DNA of 64,000 bases from DATFQI01 sp963816955 (GTDB lineage: Bacteria; Actinomycetota; Thermoleophilia; Solirubrobacterales; Solirubrobacteraceae): assembly GCA_963816955.1 (NCBI GenBank), contig CAWFME010000004.1, positions 310,001 to 374,000 on the forward strand, given 5' to 3'. Below the pieces are notes generated by a model. It was not told the DNA's origin and did no database searches. It saw only the letters and a list, made by a program, of their open reading frames with translations. Below are positions 45,225 to 53,066 of this stretch, piece after piece (position 1 is the first letter of the stretch; every line of letters starts with the position of its first letter). A program made the position numbers and the translations under genes.

Positions 45225-46234
45225 AGGCCCTCCGCGAGCGCGCGCGCCACGCGCGGCCGGTCCGAGCCGCACGGCACGGCGACCAGCGTGTCGACCCCGA
45301 CGGCCGCGAAGGCGGCCAGGCGCTCGGGCAGGGCGTCCGGCGTGGTGGCGAGCGCCATCGTGTCGATCAGCTCCGGCGTGAGCGCGGCGGCGGCGCGCTC
45401 GCGGTCGCCGCCGAGGAACGCCTCCTGGCACTCGCGGGCCGCGGCGCCGTGGCCCGCGCGCTCGGCGAGATCCACGTAGAAGTTCTTCTCCTTCGAGCCC
45501 ATCGCGCCGAGGTAGAAGGCGAGCCACGGGCGGACGGCGTCGCGGGCGGCGTCCAGGTCGTCCTCGACCGCCACCGCCGTGCAGGCCGCCACGTCGATGT
45601 CCGCGCGTGTCCGGCCCGCCTTCTCCAGCCCGCGATCCAGCGGCTCGAACAGCGCCGGCGCGTGCTCCGGGCTGACCATGAACGGCAGCCAGCCGTCCGC
45701 GATCTCGCCGACCTGCTCGACCGCGCGCGGCCCGACGGCGCCGAGGTAGATCGGGATCCGGTCCTGGACCGGCTTGGCCAGCAGCTTCAGCGGCTTGGCG
45801 CCCTCCAGCGGCACGCGGTACTCGCGGCCCTCGTGGACGACGGTCTTGCGCGCGAGCGCGGCGCGCACGATCTCGACGTACTCACGGGTGCGGCTCACGG
45901 GCCGCTCGAACGGCACGCCGTACCAGCCCTCGGACACCTGCGGGCCGGACACGCCCAGCCCGAGCCGGAAGCGCCCGCCGGAGAGCACGTCCAGCGTGGC
46001 CGCGGCCATCGCGGTCGCCGCCGGCGCCCGGGCGGGGATCTGGAACAGCCCCGAGCCGAGCGCGACCCGCTCCGTCTTGCCGGCCAGCAGCCCGAGGACC
46101 GACACCGCGTCCTGGCCCCAGGCCTCCGACACCCACACGGAGTCCAGCCCGATCTCGTCGGCGAGCACGGCCAGCTCGACCTGCTCCTGGGGGGTGAACC
46201 AGGGCCAGTAGGCGAGGAAGAGGCCGGCGCGCAT
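45221..46234 (-). CDS. LLM-class F420-dependent oxidoreductase
   Basis: 337 residues of the luciferase-like TIM barrel. VWVSEAWGQDAVSVLGLLAG, VALGSGLFQIPARAPAATAM and RFRLGLGVSGPQVSEGWYG are typical of the actinobacterial F420-dependent subgroup. The substrate is unknown. The ATG at 46234 is 9 bases after TAGGGT. It probably shares a transcript with xseA and xseB, with no obvious functional link. Confidence 0.9.
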   Translation of the reverse strand: MRAGLFLAYWPWFTPQEQVELAVLADEIGLDSVWVSEAWGQDAVSVLGLLAGKTERVALGSGLFQIPARAPAATAMAAATLDVLSGGRFRLGLGVSGPQVSEGWYGVPFERPVSRTREYVEIVRAALARKTVVHEGREYRVPLEGAKPLKLLAKPVQDRIPIYLGAVGPRAVEQVGEIADGWLPFMVSPEHAPALFEPLDRGLEKAGRTRADIDVAACTAVAVEDDLDAARDAVRPWLAFYLGAMGSKEKNFYVDLAERAGHGAAARECQEAFLGGDRERAAAALTPELIDTMALATTPDALPERLAAFAAVGVDTLVAVPCGSDRPRVARALAEGL

Positions 46235-46292
46235 GGACCGCGGACCCTAGCCCGGCATCCGGCCGTCATCGCCGCATGGCACGATTCGCGTC

Positions 46293-46529
46293 GTGACCCG
46301 TGACACGCGCGCACTGTTCCTGATCGCCCTGCGGGCGTCCGGCGGGCGCGGCCCGCACGCCGAGGCCGCCCGCAACGTCGTGCTCGCGATCCTGCTCGCG
46401 CAGATCCTCGCCGGCGCCGGCCACGAGGGCCCGCCGCACGCGGCCTGGCGCGCGCCGCGACGGGTCGCGCCACGGCGCTCGCGCGTGCTGCTGCGCGGGT
46501 CGACGGCGGGGCGCCGCCCGCGCGGCTAG
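46293..46529 (+). CDS. Small Arg-rich hypothetical protein (78 aa)
   Basis: GTG 46293, 78 codons. Residues 24-42 are mildly hydrophobic (ARNVVLAILLAQILAGAG) and the C-terminal half is Arg/Pro-rich, so a small membrane-associated protein is possible. A CACGAT element 7 bases upstream gives weak promoter support. It is convergent with the next gene, with a large palindrome between them. No family is recognised. Confidence 0.4.
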   Translation: MTRDTRALFLIALRASGGRGPHAEAARNVVLAILLAQILAGAGHEGPPHAAWRAPRRVAPRRSRVLLRGSTAGRRPRG

Positions 46530-46545
46530 GCGCCGGCCGCAGCGA

Positions 46546-46709
46546 ACGTCAACGGCGGCTGGGTAGGGAGGTGAGGGAGCCGCCCGCAGCGACCGCTCGC
46601 GGCGCGAGGGGTCGATTGTTCAGGCCAGGCATGAACTATCGACCCGTCGAGTGAGGCGGGCGGGTTCGGGCGCTCCCCCACCTTCCCCACCCAGAGCCGT
46701 TGACGTTAC
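46546..46709. repeat. 164-bp imperfect palindrome between convergent genes
   Basis: AACGTCAACGGC at 46546-46557 faces GCCGTTGACGTT at the right end (about 46697-46708). CTGGGTAGGGA faces TCCCCACCCAG, and in the centre GGTCGATTGTTCAGGCC faces GGCATGAACTATCGACC across almost no loop. Arm identity is roughly 75% by eye over 80 bases. No coding signal fits inside. The sequence is unrelated to the repeat at 9234. It may act as a two-way terminator or be a mobile palindrome. Confidence 0.8.
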
Positions 46710-46739
46710 GCCCCGTGCTGACGCTCCCGGCTGGAGGCG

Positions 46740-47039
46740 TCAGCCGGAAACGCGCGGCGTCGGCTCGTCCTCGCCGAGCGAGGGCATGAGTCGCTGGCCG
46801 TCCTGGAAGCCCTCGCCGCGGATCTCGCCGGTGACGCCGAGGCGCTCGAGCCGGGCGATCTCCTGCTCGCCGAGGCGGCGGGCCGGGTCGTCCTCCGGGA
46901 GACCGGCGATCAGCGTGCGGATGCGGTTGCGCAGCTGCAGCGCGAAGTGCGGGGTGGAGGCGCCCATCAGCTGGCGGACGTCGTCGACCGACACCTGGTA
47001 GGTCGGGCGCAGGCGCTCGGGCTGCTCGGCTTGGGCCAT
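46740..47039 (-). CDS. Small hypothetical protein (99 aa)
   Basis: 99 residues. A helical core (VSVDDVRQLMGASTPHFALQ, then LRNRIRTLIAGLPEDDPAR) and an acidic C-terminal tail. No family is recognised, but codon use, length and position right after the CWB2 lipoprotein gene (5-base gap) make it likely real and co-transcribed. No signal peptide or membrane segment is seen, so it is probably cytosolic. Confidence 0.7.
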   Translation of the reverse strand: MAQAEQPERLRPTYQVSVDDVRQLMGASTPHFALQLRNRIRTLIAGLPEDDPARRLGEQEIARLERLGVTGEIRGEGFQDGQRLMPSLGEDEPTPRVSG

Positions 47040-47044
47040 GGGAG

Positions 47045-48241
47045 TCAGTCGCCTCCGGTGTCGACGGGCTGGATCTCGAGGAGGGTGTCGATGCGCGACT
47101 GCACGTCCGCGGAGATGGCCGCCTCGTCGCCCATCAGCCAGCCGTGATTGTAGACCCCGCGGACCGGGTCCTTGTCGTAGCCGGGCTGGACGTCGAGCAG
47201 GTAGTCCTGCAGCGCCTGGGGCAGCGCCTGGGCCTCCGTGAGCAGCAGCAGCGGGCCGTACTTGCCGGACGCCGACAGGGGCCCGGCGGCGGCGGCGTCG
47301 AGGGTGCGCTTGGTGCTCGCGAACACGAACCCGTGCCCAGGGTCGGTGACGCCCCAGCCGAAGCCCCCGTCGGCGAAGCGCGAGAAGGCGATCGCGTTCG
47401 TGACGGGGTCGGGGCCGGAGACGCGCTCGACCGCGCCGAGCTTGCCCAGCTCCTCGACGACCGCCCGCGAGATGACGTCCTCGGGGCCGAGGACGTAGAT
47501 CTTCGGCTTCCCGTGCGCCTGGATCGCCGCCTTGGTCTCGGGCGGGACGGCGTCGCGGCCCGTCCACAGCACCGGGTCGCCGGACTTGGCCGCCCAGCCC
47601 GCGGCGGGCATCGCGAAGTCGGGGCGGTCGGCCGAGGCGACGACCACGGAGCCGCTCGGCTTGCGCGCCGCCGCGGACTGCAGCTTGTCGATCGCCCGCG
47701 CGGTGGCGGCCGGGTTGCCCGCCGGGATGTCGCTGGCCTTCAGGTCGTCGGGCTCGGCCACCTGGCCGATGCGGATCACCTGCGCCTTGCCGGCCCGGTC
47801 CGCGCCGGTCGGCTGCAGCTTGTCGAGCGCGTCGGCCGTTGCGCTCGGCAGCTCCTTGCCCTCGGTGAACAGCACGGGCGCGCGCAGCGGGGCGGCGGCG
47901 AGCTGCGCGGCCGCGATGCCGGCCCGCCAGTCGTCCTGGTCGACGAGCACGACGGCCGCGGGCCGGGTGTCCTCCGAGCGCGAGGTGTGGACCGCCTGGG
48001 CGACGGCCGCCGCGTCGGCGACCGGGTCGGCGCCGCCCACGCGCGTGGTGTTCTTGGTCGCGAAGACCGGGAAGCCGAGCGCCGGGCCCGCGGGCTCCTC
48101 GTCGCCCGTCTGACCGAGCACGGGCGTGCCCTGCTCGGCCTGCTCCTTCGGCGTGGGCTTGTCGCCCGAGCCGCCTCCACCGCCGCCGCAACCGGCGAGC
48201 AGGAGGCAGATCAGGGCGAGGGCGGCAGGGGCGTGACGCAT
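47045..48241 (-). CDS. Cell-wall-binding repeat 2 (CWB2)-like lipoprotein
   Basis: 398 residues. The signal peptide ends in CLLLAGC (lipobox, Cys near 18), followed by a Gly/Lys/Glu-rich linker. The mature part contains CWB2-type repeats: AAVVLVDQDDWRAGIAAAQL, then VVVASADRPDFAMPAAGWA, and PKIYVLGPEDVISRAVVEEL. CWB2 domains bind anionic wall polymers in Clostridium. It is likely an envelope-anchored protein, divergent from the riboswitch-controlled NlpC-like gene. The start is ATG 48241. Confidence 0.82.
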   Translation of the reverse strand: MRHAPAALALICLLLAGCGGGGGGSGDKPTPKEQAEQGTPVLGQTGDEEPAGPALGFPVFATKNTTRVGGADPVADAAAVAQAVHTSRSEDTRPAAVVLVDQDDWRAGIAAAQLAAAPLRAPVLFTEGKELPSATADALDKLQPTGADRAGKAQVIRIGQVAEPDDLKASDIPAGNPAATARAIDKLQSAAARKPSGSVVVASADRPDFAMPAAGWAAKSGDPVLWTGRDAVPPETKAAIQAHGKPKIYVLGPEDVISRAVVEELGKLGAVERVSGPDPVTNAIAFSRFADGGFGWGVTDPGHGFVFASTKRTLDAAAAGPLSASGKYGPLLLLTEAQALPQALQDYLLDVQPGYDKDPVRGVYNHGWLMGDEAAISADVQSRIDTLLEIQPVDTGGD

Positions 48242-48365
48242 GGGGACGGACAAGCTAGCGGCCCGTGCCCATAAGGGCAGCGATTCAAGATCGGTTCATA
48301 ACCTGCCGATCAGGGGTAGGTACGGCCGCGCGCTCGGCGAATAAGTCACGCGCAGGCCGGTGAAC

Positions 48366-48395
48366 TCGACATAACTTCGCGGTGGTGGCTACACT
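48366..48395 (+). promoter_or_regulatory. Candidate promoter of the NlpC-like gene's riboswitch leader
   Basis: TCGACA (48366-48371), an 18-base spacer and TACACT (48390-48395). A start near 48402 would place the riboswitch at the very 5' end of the transcript. Confidence 0.55.
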
Positions 48396-48401
48396 GCCGC
48401 G

Positions 48402-48540
48402 CTTACGCCGAACCCTTGGCATGAGGCCGAGGGGCGGGGGAACCATGTTGTTTGGGGCGAATCGCGTCGGTTTGGACGCGAAGCGCAGGCTCTTTCAGCG
48501 CTAGCCCGTCAGCTAACCCCGTAGGCCGACGAAAGAGGTT
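48402..48540 (+). promoter_or_regulatory. c-di-AMP riboswitch (ydaO/yuaA type)
   Basis: The conserved blocks occur in order: GCCGAACCC at 48407, GGGGCGGGGGAACCAT near 48431, TGGGGCGAATC near 48453, and TAGCCCGTCAGCTAACCCCG at 48502-48521 followed by TAGGC. The last block is the most distinctive part of RF00379. It ends at the ribosome-binding site AAAGAGG of the NlpC-like gene. The 307-base gap 48242-48548 holds this leader, its promoter and the divergent promoter of the lipoprotein gene. Confidence 0.9.
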
Positions 48541-48548
48541 GATCAATC

Positions 48549-49115
48549 GTGCCGCGGGTTTTCGCGCTGCTGTTCTTGTTCGTTCTAGGGGTGATCTTTC
48601 CGGCGGGTGCCGCGGCGCAAACGTCGTCGACCGGCGGGGCTCAGTTTTCTGACCCGTCCCCGATCGTGACCCCGGGGTCCAAGGCGACGCTGCTGCCTGA
48701 CGGCTCGGCCGCCGCTCCGGCTGACGCGCCCCCGCAGGTCCAGGCCGCGATCTTCGCCGCCAACAAGCTGCTCGACAAGCCGTACAAGTACGGCGGCGGC
48801 CACGCCAAGGTCGAGGACTCCGGCTACGACTGCTCGGGCACCGTCTCCTACGCGCTGCTCGCGGCGAAGCTGCTCAAGAGCCCGCTCGACTCCGGCAGCT
48901 TCATGCGCTGGGGCCTGAAGGGCAGGGGCTCGTGGATCACCGTCTACACGAACCCTGGCCACGCGTTCGCCGTCATCGCCGGCCTGCGCCTGGACACGAG
49001 CACCGGCGGCGTCATCAGCCGCAAGATCACGCGCACCGCCGAGCGCGGCCCGCGCTGGCGCGTCGCGCTGCGCAAGACGCGCGGCTTCAAGGCCCGCCAC
49101 CCGCTCGGGCTCTAG
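48549..49115 (+). CDS. Secreted NlpC/P60-like peptidoglycan hydrolase
   Basis: 188 residues. The signal peptide ends near AAAQTS (residue 24). The catalytic core has the Cys in GYDCSGTVSYALLAAKLL and the His in NPGHAFAVIAGLRLD, in the order of the NlpC/P60 papain-like fold; the third polar residue is not obvious. It would cleave stem peptides or cross-links outside the cell. The c-di-AMP riboswitch just upstream should lower its expression when c-di-AMP is high. The start is GTG 48549. Confidence 0.85.
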   Translation: MPRVFALLFLFVLGVIFPAGAAAQTSSTGGAQFSDPSPIVTPGSKATLLPDGSAAAPADAPPQVQAAIFAANKLLDKPYKYGGGHAKVEDSGYDCSGTVSYALLAAKLLKSPLDSGSFMRWGLKGRGSWITVYTNPGHAFAVIAGLRLDTSTGGVISRKITRTAERGPRWRVALRKTRGFKARHPLGL

Positions 49116-49148
49116 CCCGAGCGGCCGCCGGGGCTCTAGCCCGAGCGG
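49101..49148. terminator. 24-bp tandem duplication forming a hairpin over two convergent stop codons
   Basis: CCGCTCGGGCTCTAGCCCGAGCGG (49101-49124) and a second copy at 49125-49148 differ at two bases. The first is a perfect palindrome (stem 10, loop TCTA). One CTAG ends the NlpC-like gene (49113-49115) and the other ends the thioesterase (49136-49138). It probably acts as a two-way terminator. Confidence 0.65.
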
Positions 49149-49627
49149 TCGCGCTGCAGCTCGTCGCGCTCGGCCAGCCGGTTGCGCCGGCGCGTCTGCG
49201 CCTCGCGCTCGCGCCGCCGCTCGTCCTCGGACTCCGCCTGGAGCGGCGGCACCTCCGTCGGGCGGCCCTCGTCGTCGAGCGCGACCATCGTGAGGTAGGC
49301 GGTGTTCGTGTGGCGCACCGTGCCGTCGCGGGGCTGCTCGGCGTCGACCCGCACGCCGACCTCCATCGAGGTCCGCCATGCGGCGTTGACCGACGCCGTG
49401 AAGGTGACGAGCTCGCCGATGTGGATCGGCTCCAGGAACGTCATCCGGTCCATGCCCGCGGTGACCACGCGGCAGCGGGAGTGCCGCACCGCCGCGAGCC
49501 CGGCCACCTCGTCGCAGAGCTTCATCACGGTGCCGCCGTGGACGTAGCCCGCGGAGTTGGCGTCCACGAGGCCCATCCAGCGGACCAGCACCGCGTGCGA
49601 GTCGGCGGCTTTACGCGGGCTTGGCAC
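49136..49627 (-). CDS. Acyl-CoA thioesterase (hotdog fold)
   Basis: 163 residues of the YciA/ACOT type. NSAGYVHGGTVMKLCDEVAG near residue 24 contains the Asn-Gly-His block and the catalytic Asp. GMDRMTFLEPIHIGELVTFT and VGVRVDAEQPRDGTVRHTNT continue the fold. The C-terminal 30 residues are a charged helix. It hydrolyses acyl-CoA to free acid and CoA. The start is ATG 49627. Confidence 0.92.
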   Translation of the reverse strand: MPSPRKAADSHAVLVRWMGLVDANSAGYVHGGTVMKLCDEVAGLAAVRHSRCRVVTAGMDRMTFLEPIHIGELVTFTASVNAAWRTSMEVGVRVDAEQPRDGTVRHTNTAYLTMVALDDEGRPTEVPPLQAESEDERRREREAQTRRRNRLAERDELQRDRSG

Positions 49628-49679
49628 TGCATGGGTACGCTAGCCCTTCAGCGCAGATCCTGAGGGAAGGGAGGCCTTC

Positions 49680-50459
49680 GTGGCCGGCATGGGCGGACGC
49701 ATGTCCGTAGTGATCAAGTCGAAGATCAACAAGCTCCTCGACAAGGCCGAGGACCCCTCGGAGACGCTGGAGTACAGCTACCAGAAGCAGATGGAGCTGC
49801 TCCAGAACGTCAAGAAGGGCATCGCGGACGTCGTGACGTCCAAGAAGCGCCTCCAGATGCAGCAGCAGAAGCTCGAGCAGCAGGTCGTCAAGCTCGACAC
49901 GCAGGCGCGCCAGGCGCTCGCGCAGAGCCGCGAGGACCTCGCCCGCACCGCGCTCGAGCGCAAGCAGTTCGCGCAGACCGAGCTGCAGTCGCTCGACCAG
50001 CAGGTCGCCGAGCTCGAGGCCCAGCAGGCCCAGCTGATCGACAAGGAGCAGAAGCTGCGCTCCAAGCTCGAGCAGTTCCGGACCAAGAAGGAGGTCATCA
50101 AGGCCCAGTACTCCGCCGCGGAGGCCCAGGTCAAGATCTCCGAGGCCGCGACGGGCGTGGGCGAGGAGATGGCCGACGTCGGGCTCGCGATGCAGCGCGC
50201 GCAGGACAAGACCGAGTCGATGCGAGCCCGCGCGGGCGCGATGGAGGAGCTCGAGGCCGCGGGCGCCTTCGACGACAGCCTGCAGCTCGGCTCCGGCGGC
50301 GACGACATCGACCGCCAGCTGCACGAGCTGACCTCGCAGAGCGTTGTCGACGACGACCTCGCGAAGATGAAGGCCGAGCTCGGGCAGGGCTCCGCCCCCG
50401 AGCCGGGCCAGCTCGGCGCCGGCTCGGAGGCCGCGCCGTCCGAGGAGCGTCCCGCGTGA
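49680..50459 (+). CDS. pspA: Phage shock protein A (PspA/IM30)
   Basis: 259 residues. The amphipathic N-terminal helix is followed by a long coiled coil to about 200 (MELLQNVKKGIADVVTSKKR and LEAQQAQLIDKEQKLRSKLE). PspA/Vipp1 proteins assemble on stressed membranes. The opening differs slightly from Proteobacteria (MGGRMSVVIKSKINKLLDKA), as in actinobacterial PspA. GTG 49680 with GGGAGG just upstream. It overlaps pspAA by 4 bases; pspAB and htpX, usual partners, lie 3-5 kb away. Confidence 0.94.
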   Translation: MAGMGGRMSVVIKSKINKLLDKAEDPSETLEYSYQKQMELLQNVKKGIADVVTSKKRLQMQQQKLEQQVVKLDTQARQALAQSREDLARTALERKQFAQTELQSLDQQVAELEAQQAQLIDKEQKLRSKLEQFRTKKEVIKAQYSAAEAQVKISEAATGVGEEMADVGLAMQRAQDKTESMRARAGAMEELEAAGAFDDSLQLGSGGDDIDRQLHELTSQSVVDDDLAKMKAELGQGSAPEPGQLGAGSEAAPSEERPA

Positions 50460-50734
50460 TCGTCCGGATCGCCACCGAGGGCCAGTATCAGCTGCCCGAC
50501 GAGGACGCCCAGCGCCTCAACGAGCTCGACAACCAGACCGTCGAGGCCGCCGAGGCGGGCGACGAGGACCGCTTCGCCCAGCTCTTCGAGGAGATGCTCG
50601 AGCTCGTCCGCCGCGACGGCACGCCGCTCGGCGACGACGAGCTCGAGGAGTCCGACGTGATCCTGCCGCCGCCGGACACGACGCTCGCCGAGGCGGCGGA
50701 GCAGTTCACCGGCGACGGCCTGATCCCGGACTAG
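50456..50734 (+). CDS. PspA-associated protein PspAA
   Basis: 92 residues. IVRIATEGQYQLPDEDAQRL near the N-terminus and RFAQLFEEMLELVRRDGTPL are typical of the PspAA domain found beside PspA in Actinobacteria and archaea. The acidic tail ends in SDVILPPPDTTLAEAAEQF. It overlaps pspA by 4 bases (GTGA). It probably modulates PspA at the membrane. Confidence 0.9.
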   Translation: MIVRIATEGQYQLPDEDAQRLNELDNQTVEAAEAGDEDRFAQLFEEMLELVRRDGTPLGDDELEESDVILPPPDTTLAEAAEQFTGDGLIPD

Positions 50735-51829
50735 CTAGCGCTCCGGCGCCGCGCGCCCGCCCGTGGGGGAGCGCCGCCGGGCGGGGATGGTGCGCTCGGC
50801 GCGCTTGAGCACGATCCGGCGGGTGACCGTCCGCGTGCCGCCGCCCGAGCCGCGGACGCGCGCGACGATGACGACCGCGACGCGCCCGCGGTGGTGCAGT
50901 GCGCGCTTGAGCGTGGAGACCGCGCGCGGCGTGAGCCGCAGGCGGATCCGCCCCTCCGCGGTGCCCTTGCTCGGCAGCGAGCGGCGGATCCCGAGGCCGC
51001 GGAACACGCGCTTGGCCAGCAGCGTCCGCGCCGAGGCGCGCGCCAGCGGCGACGTCTGGACGCGCGCGCCGAGCGACAGCAGGCAGGGCCGGTCGCAGTT
51101 GCCGTAGAGCGTGATCCCGCGCGTGCCGAGCACGCGCTGGTGCGGGATGCGCAGCTGCAGCTTCGGCGCCGGGCCGGGGCGCGGGCGCGCGGGCGCGGCG
51201 GCCGGCGTGGCGACCGGGCTCGGAGCGTCCGGGGTGGCGCCCGGGGTCGGCGTGGCGGACGGCGGCCCGACGGACTCGGTCGCCCACGCCCAGTCGATCG
51301 TCACCGACGAGCCCTGGACGGCGTTGTCGCGCCCGGCCGGACCCGAATCGGGCAGCGTGAGCGTGAGCTTGTAGGAGCGGCCCTCGCCGGGCTCCATGAC
51401 CCCGAGGTCGAGCGCGTCCGGGCCCATGAGCGGACCGGTCCACGAGCCGCCGCCGACCTCCTCCACGCGCAGCAGCAGCGCCTCGGAGAGGCGGCCGCCG
51501 AGGCGCCCCGGCGTGTCGACGATGCGCGTGCGCAGCAACGTCAGCCGCCCGCGCGAGTCGCCCACGTTGGCGAGGGCGACGTTGCCGCTCACGGACTGCC
51601 CGGGCATCAGCCCGGTGGCGTGGATGATCGCGTGCGAGGACCCCGAGGCCGCGAGCGTGACCGCGCCCTCGGCCGCCATCCGGCCCAGCTCGGCCGGCCG
51701 CTCCCGCGCGGGCGCCGCGCTCGCCACGAGCGCGATCGCGAGCGCGATCACCACGCCGAGCGCGACGAGGCGCGGCGGCAGGGACCGCGTGGCCAGCACG
51801 CGGGCGGCGATGGCCGGCACCGGCCTCAC
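50735..51829 (-). CDS. Exported protein of a SipW/TasA-like locus
   Basis: 364 residues. A signal-peptide-like helix (LVALGVVIALAIALVASAAP) near residue 25 is followed by a beta-rich domain with ALANVGDSRGRLTLLRTRIV, PSATPTPGATPDAPSPVATP as a Pro/Thr linker, and a C-terminal part with two Cys (YGNCDRPCLLS). The first domain carries SGNVALANVGDSRGRL, like the NxGxxxxxL repeats of TasA/camelysin proteins. It overlaps the upstream gene by 4 bases, so it belongs to the sipW operon. Function unknown; probably a surface component. Confidence 0.75.
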   Translation of the reverse strand: MRPVPAIAARVLATRSLPPRLVALGVVIALAIALVASAAPARERPAELGRMAAEGAVTLAASGSSHAIIHATGLMPGQSVSGNVALANVGDSRGRLTLLRTRIVDTPGRLGGRLSEALLLRVEEVGGGSWTGPLMGPDALDLGVMEPGEGRSYKLTLTLPDSGPAGRDNAVQGSSVTIDWAWATESVGPPSATPTPGATPDAPSPVATPAAAPARPRPGPAPKLQLRIPHQRVLGTRGITLYGNCDRPCLLSLGARVQTSPLARASARTLLAKRVFRGLGIRRSLPSKGTAEGRIRLRLTPRAVSTLKRALHHRGRVAVVIVARVRGSGGGTRTVTRRIVLKRAERTIPARRRSPTGGRAAPER

Positions 51830-52473
51830 GGGCCGGCGCCGTTCCCGTCCCAGACGGTGAAGGGGATCGAGTAGCTGAGGAAGGACCTGTTGAACCCGGG
51901 GTACGTGACCGTCAGGGTCAGCCTCGGCCGCAGCATCACGTTGTTCCCCGGGAAGCCGCGGGTCGTGACGCGCAGGTCGAGCTGCTTCTTGGCGCCCGCG
52001 GTGAGCGTCGCCGTCGGCGTCGGGCCCGCACCGCCGACGTTCGCGAAGGTGATCTGGCCCAGCGGCTGGCGCCCGCTGGTCGGGTCCGCGGTCAGGGAGG
52101 CCGTGACGGTCAGCGGGGAGGCGCCGGCCGGCAGCGGGGTGCGGGCCTGGAGCGTCAGGACGCGCGTGTGGGCCAGCAGGTTGACGTTCTTGAGGCCGCC
52201 CAGCGCCACCGCGAGCGTGGCGTCGGCGCCGGTCGCGGCGGGCACGATCGGGACGGCGCCGCGCTTGACGGCGTAGCCCGTGAGGCCGGACGGGTCGGTC
52301 GACTGCGAGTACAGCCGCAGGTAGTTGGAGGCGTCGTCGGCCGCGACCTCGTTGGCCTGGTTGAGGCTGCGCGAGTTGAACGCAGCGTCGGAGCGCACGA
52401 CGGGCAGCGCGAGCGTGGCCGCGGCGGCCAGCCACGCCGCGGCGGCCAGCAGCCGGGAGGCCACGCCGGTCAT
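51826..52473 (-). CDS. TasA-like exported protein
   Basis: 215 residues. An N-terminal hydrophobic helix (RLLAAAAWLAAAATLALPVV) ends just before SDAAFNSRSLNQANEVAADD, which matches the first mature residues of TasA/camelysin-type substrates of SipW peptidases. The rest is beta-rich (LTVTASLTADPTSGRQPLGQ; ITFANVGGAGPTPTATLTAG). It lies between sipW (overlap 4 bases) and the other exported gene. Fibre-forming is inference. Confidence 0.75.
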   Translation of the reverse strand: MTGVASRLLAAAAWLAAAATLALPVVRSDAAFNSRSLNQANEVAADDASNYLRLYSQSTDPSGLTGYAVKRGAVPIVPAATGADATLAVALGGLKNVNLLAHTRVLTLQARTPLPAGASPLTVTASLTADPTSGRQPLGQITFANVGGAGPTPTATLTAGAKKQLDLRVTTRGFPGNNVMLRPRLTLTVTYPGFNRSFLSYSIPFTVWDGNGAGP

Positions 52474-53039
52474 GCCGCCTCGCTCTCGCCCTCGGCGCCG
52501 GCCGCCGCCGCGAGCAGCTCGCCGCCCTGGCGCCAGGCCCCGTAGAGCGCCCAGAGCGCGAGCAGCACGCCGGGCAGCGCGATCAGGAAGATCCGCGCCT
52601 CCTGCATCGCGAGCAGGATGAAGAGCCATCCGAGGTAGGGGATCGCGAACGCGACGCGGGCCTGCGTCGGGTCGTCGAGCGTGAACGGCCGCAGGTCGGG
52701 ATCGCGGTTGTTGTCGCCCTTGGTCCGGAACACGCGCTCGCCCTTCGGCCCGCGGCTGACGGAGATGATCCGGTGGGTGACGGGCTTCTTCGTGACGGGC
52801 GGGACGTAGGTGATCACGTCGCCCTTGCGCAGCGCGGCCACGGGGACGACCTCGTCGAACACGAGCGAGCCCTTGTGGATCGTGGGCTCCATCGAGCGGC
52901 CGACGAGCACGTAGCGCTCGTAGCCGGCGAGGCTCGGCAGGAACGTCGCGCAGAGCACGAGCACGCCCGCCAGCAGCACGAGGCGCCCGAGCCCGCCGGC
53001 CGCCATGGAGGCGAGCCGGCGGGCGTTGGACCGGGGCAT
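52470..53039 (-). CDS. sipW: SipW-like signal peptidase I (Ser-His type)
   Basis: 189 residues. The catalytic Ser is in VGRSMEPTIHKGSLVF near 49. VTHRIISV near 90 supplies His instead of the usual Lys, the hallmark of ER/archaeal-type S26B peptidases like SipW. GDVITYVPP and GDNNRDPD fill the expected blocks, and a C-terminal TM (ARIFLIALPGVLLALWALYG) follows. It should process the TasA-like proteins on either side. It overlaps the TasA-like gene by 4 bases. Confidence 0.93.
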   Translation of the reverse strand: MPRSNARRLASMAAGGLGRLVLLAGVLVLCATFLPSLAGYERYVLVGRSMEPTIHKGSLVFDEVVPVAALRKGDVITYVPPVTKKPVTHRIISVSRGPKGERVFRTKGDNNRDPDLRPFTLDDPTQARVAFAIPYLGWLFILLAMQEARIFLIALPGVLLALWALYGAWRQGGELLAAAAGAEGESEAA

Positions 53040-53066
53040 GGTGTCCGCCGTCCCCCGAGGTGGCCT

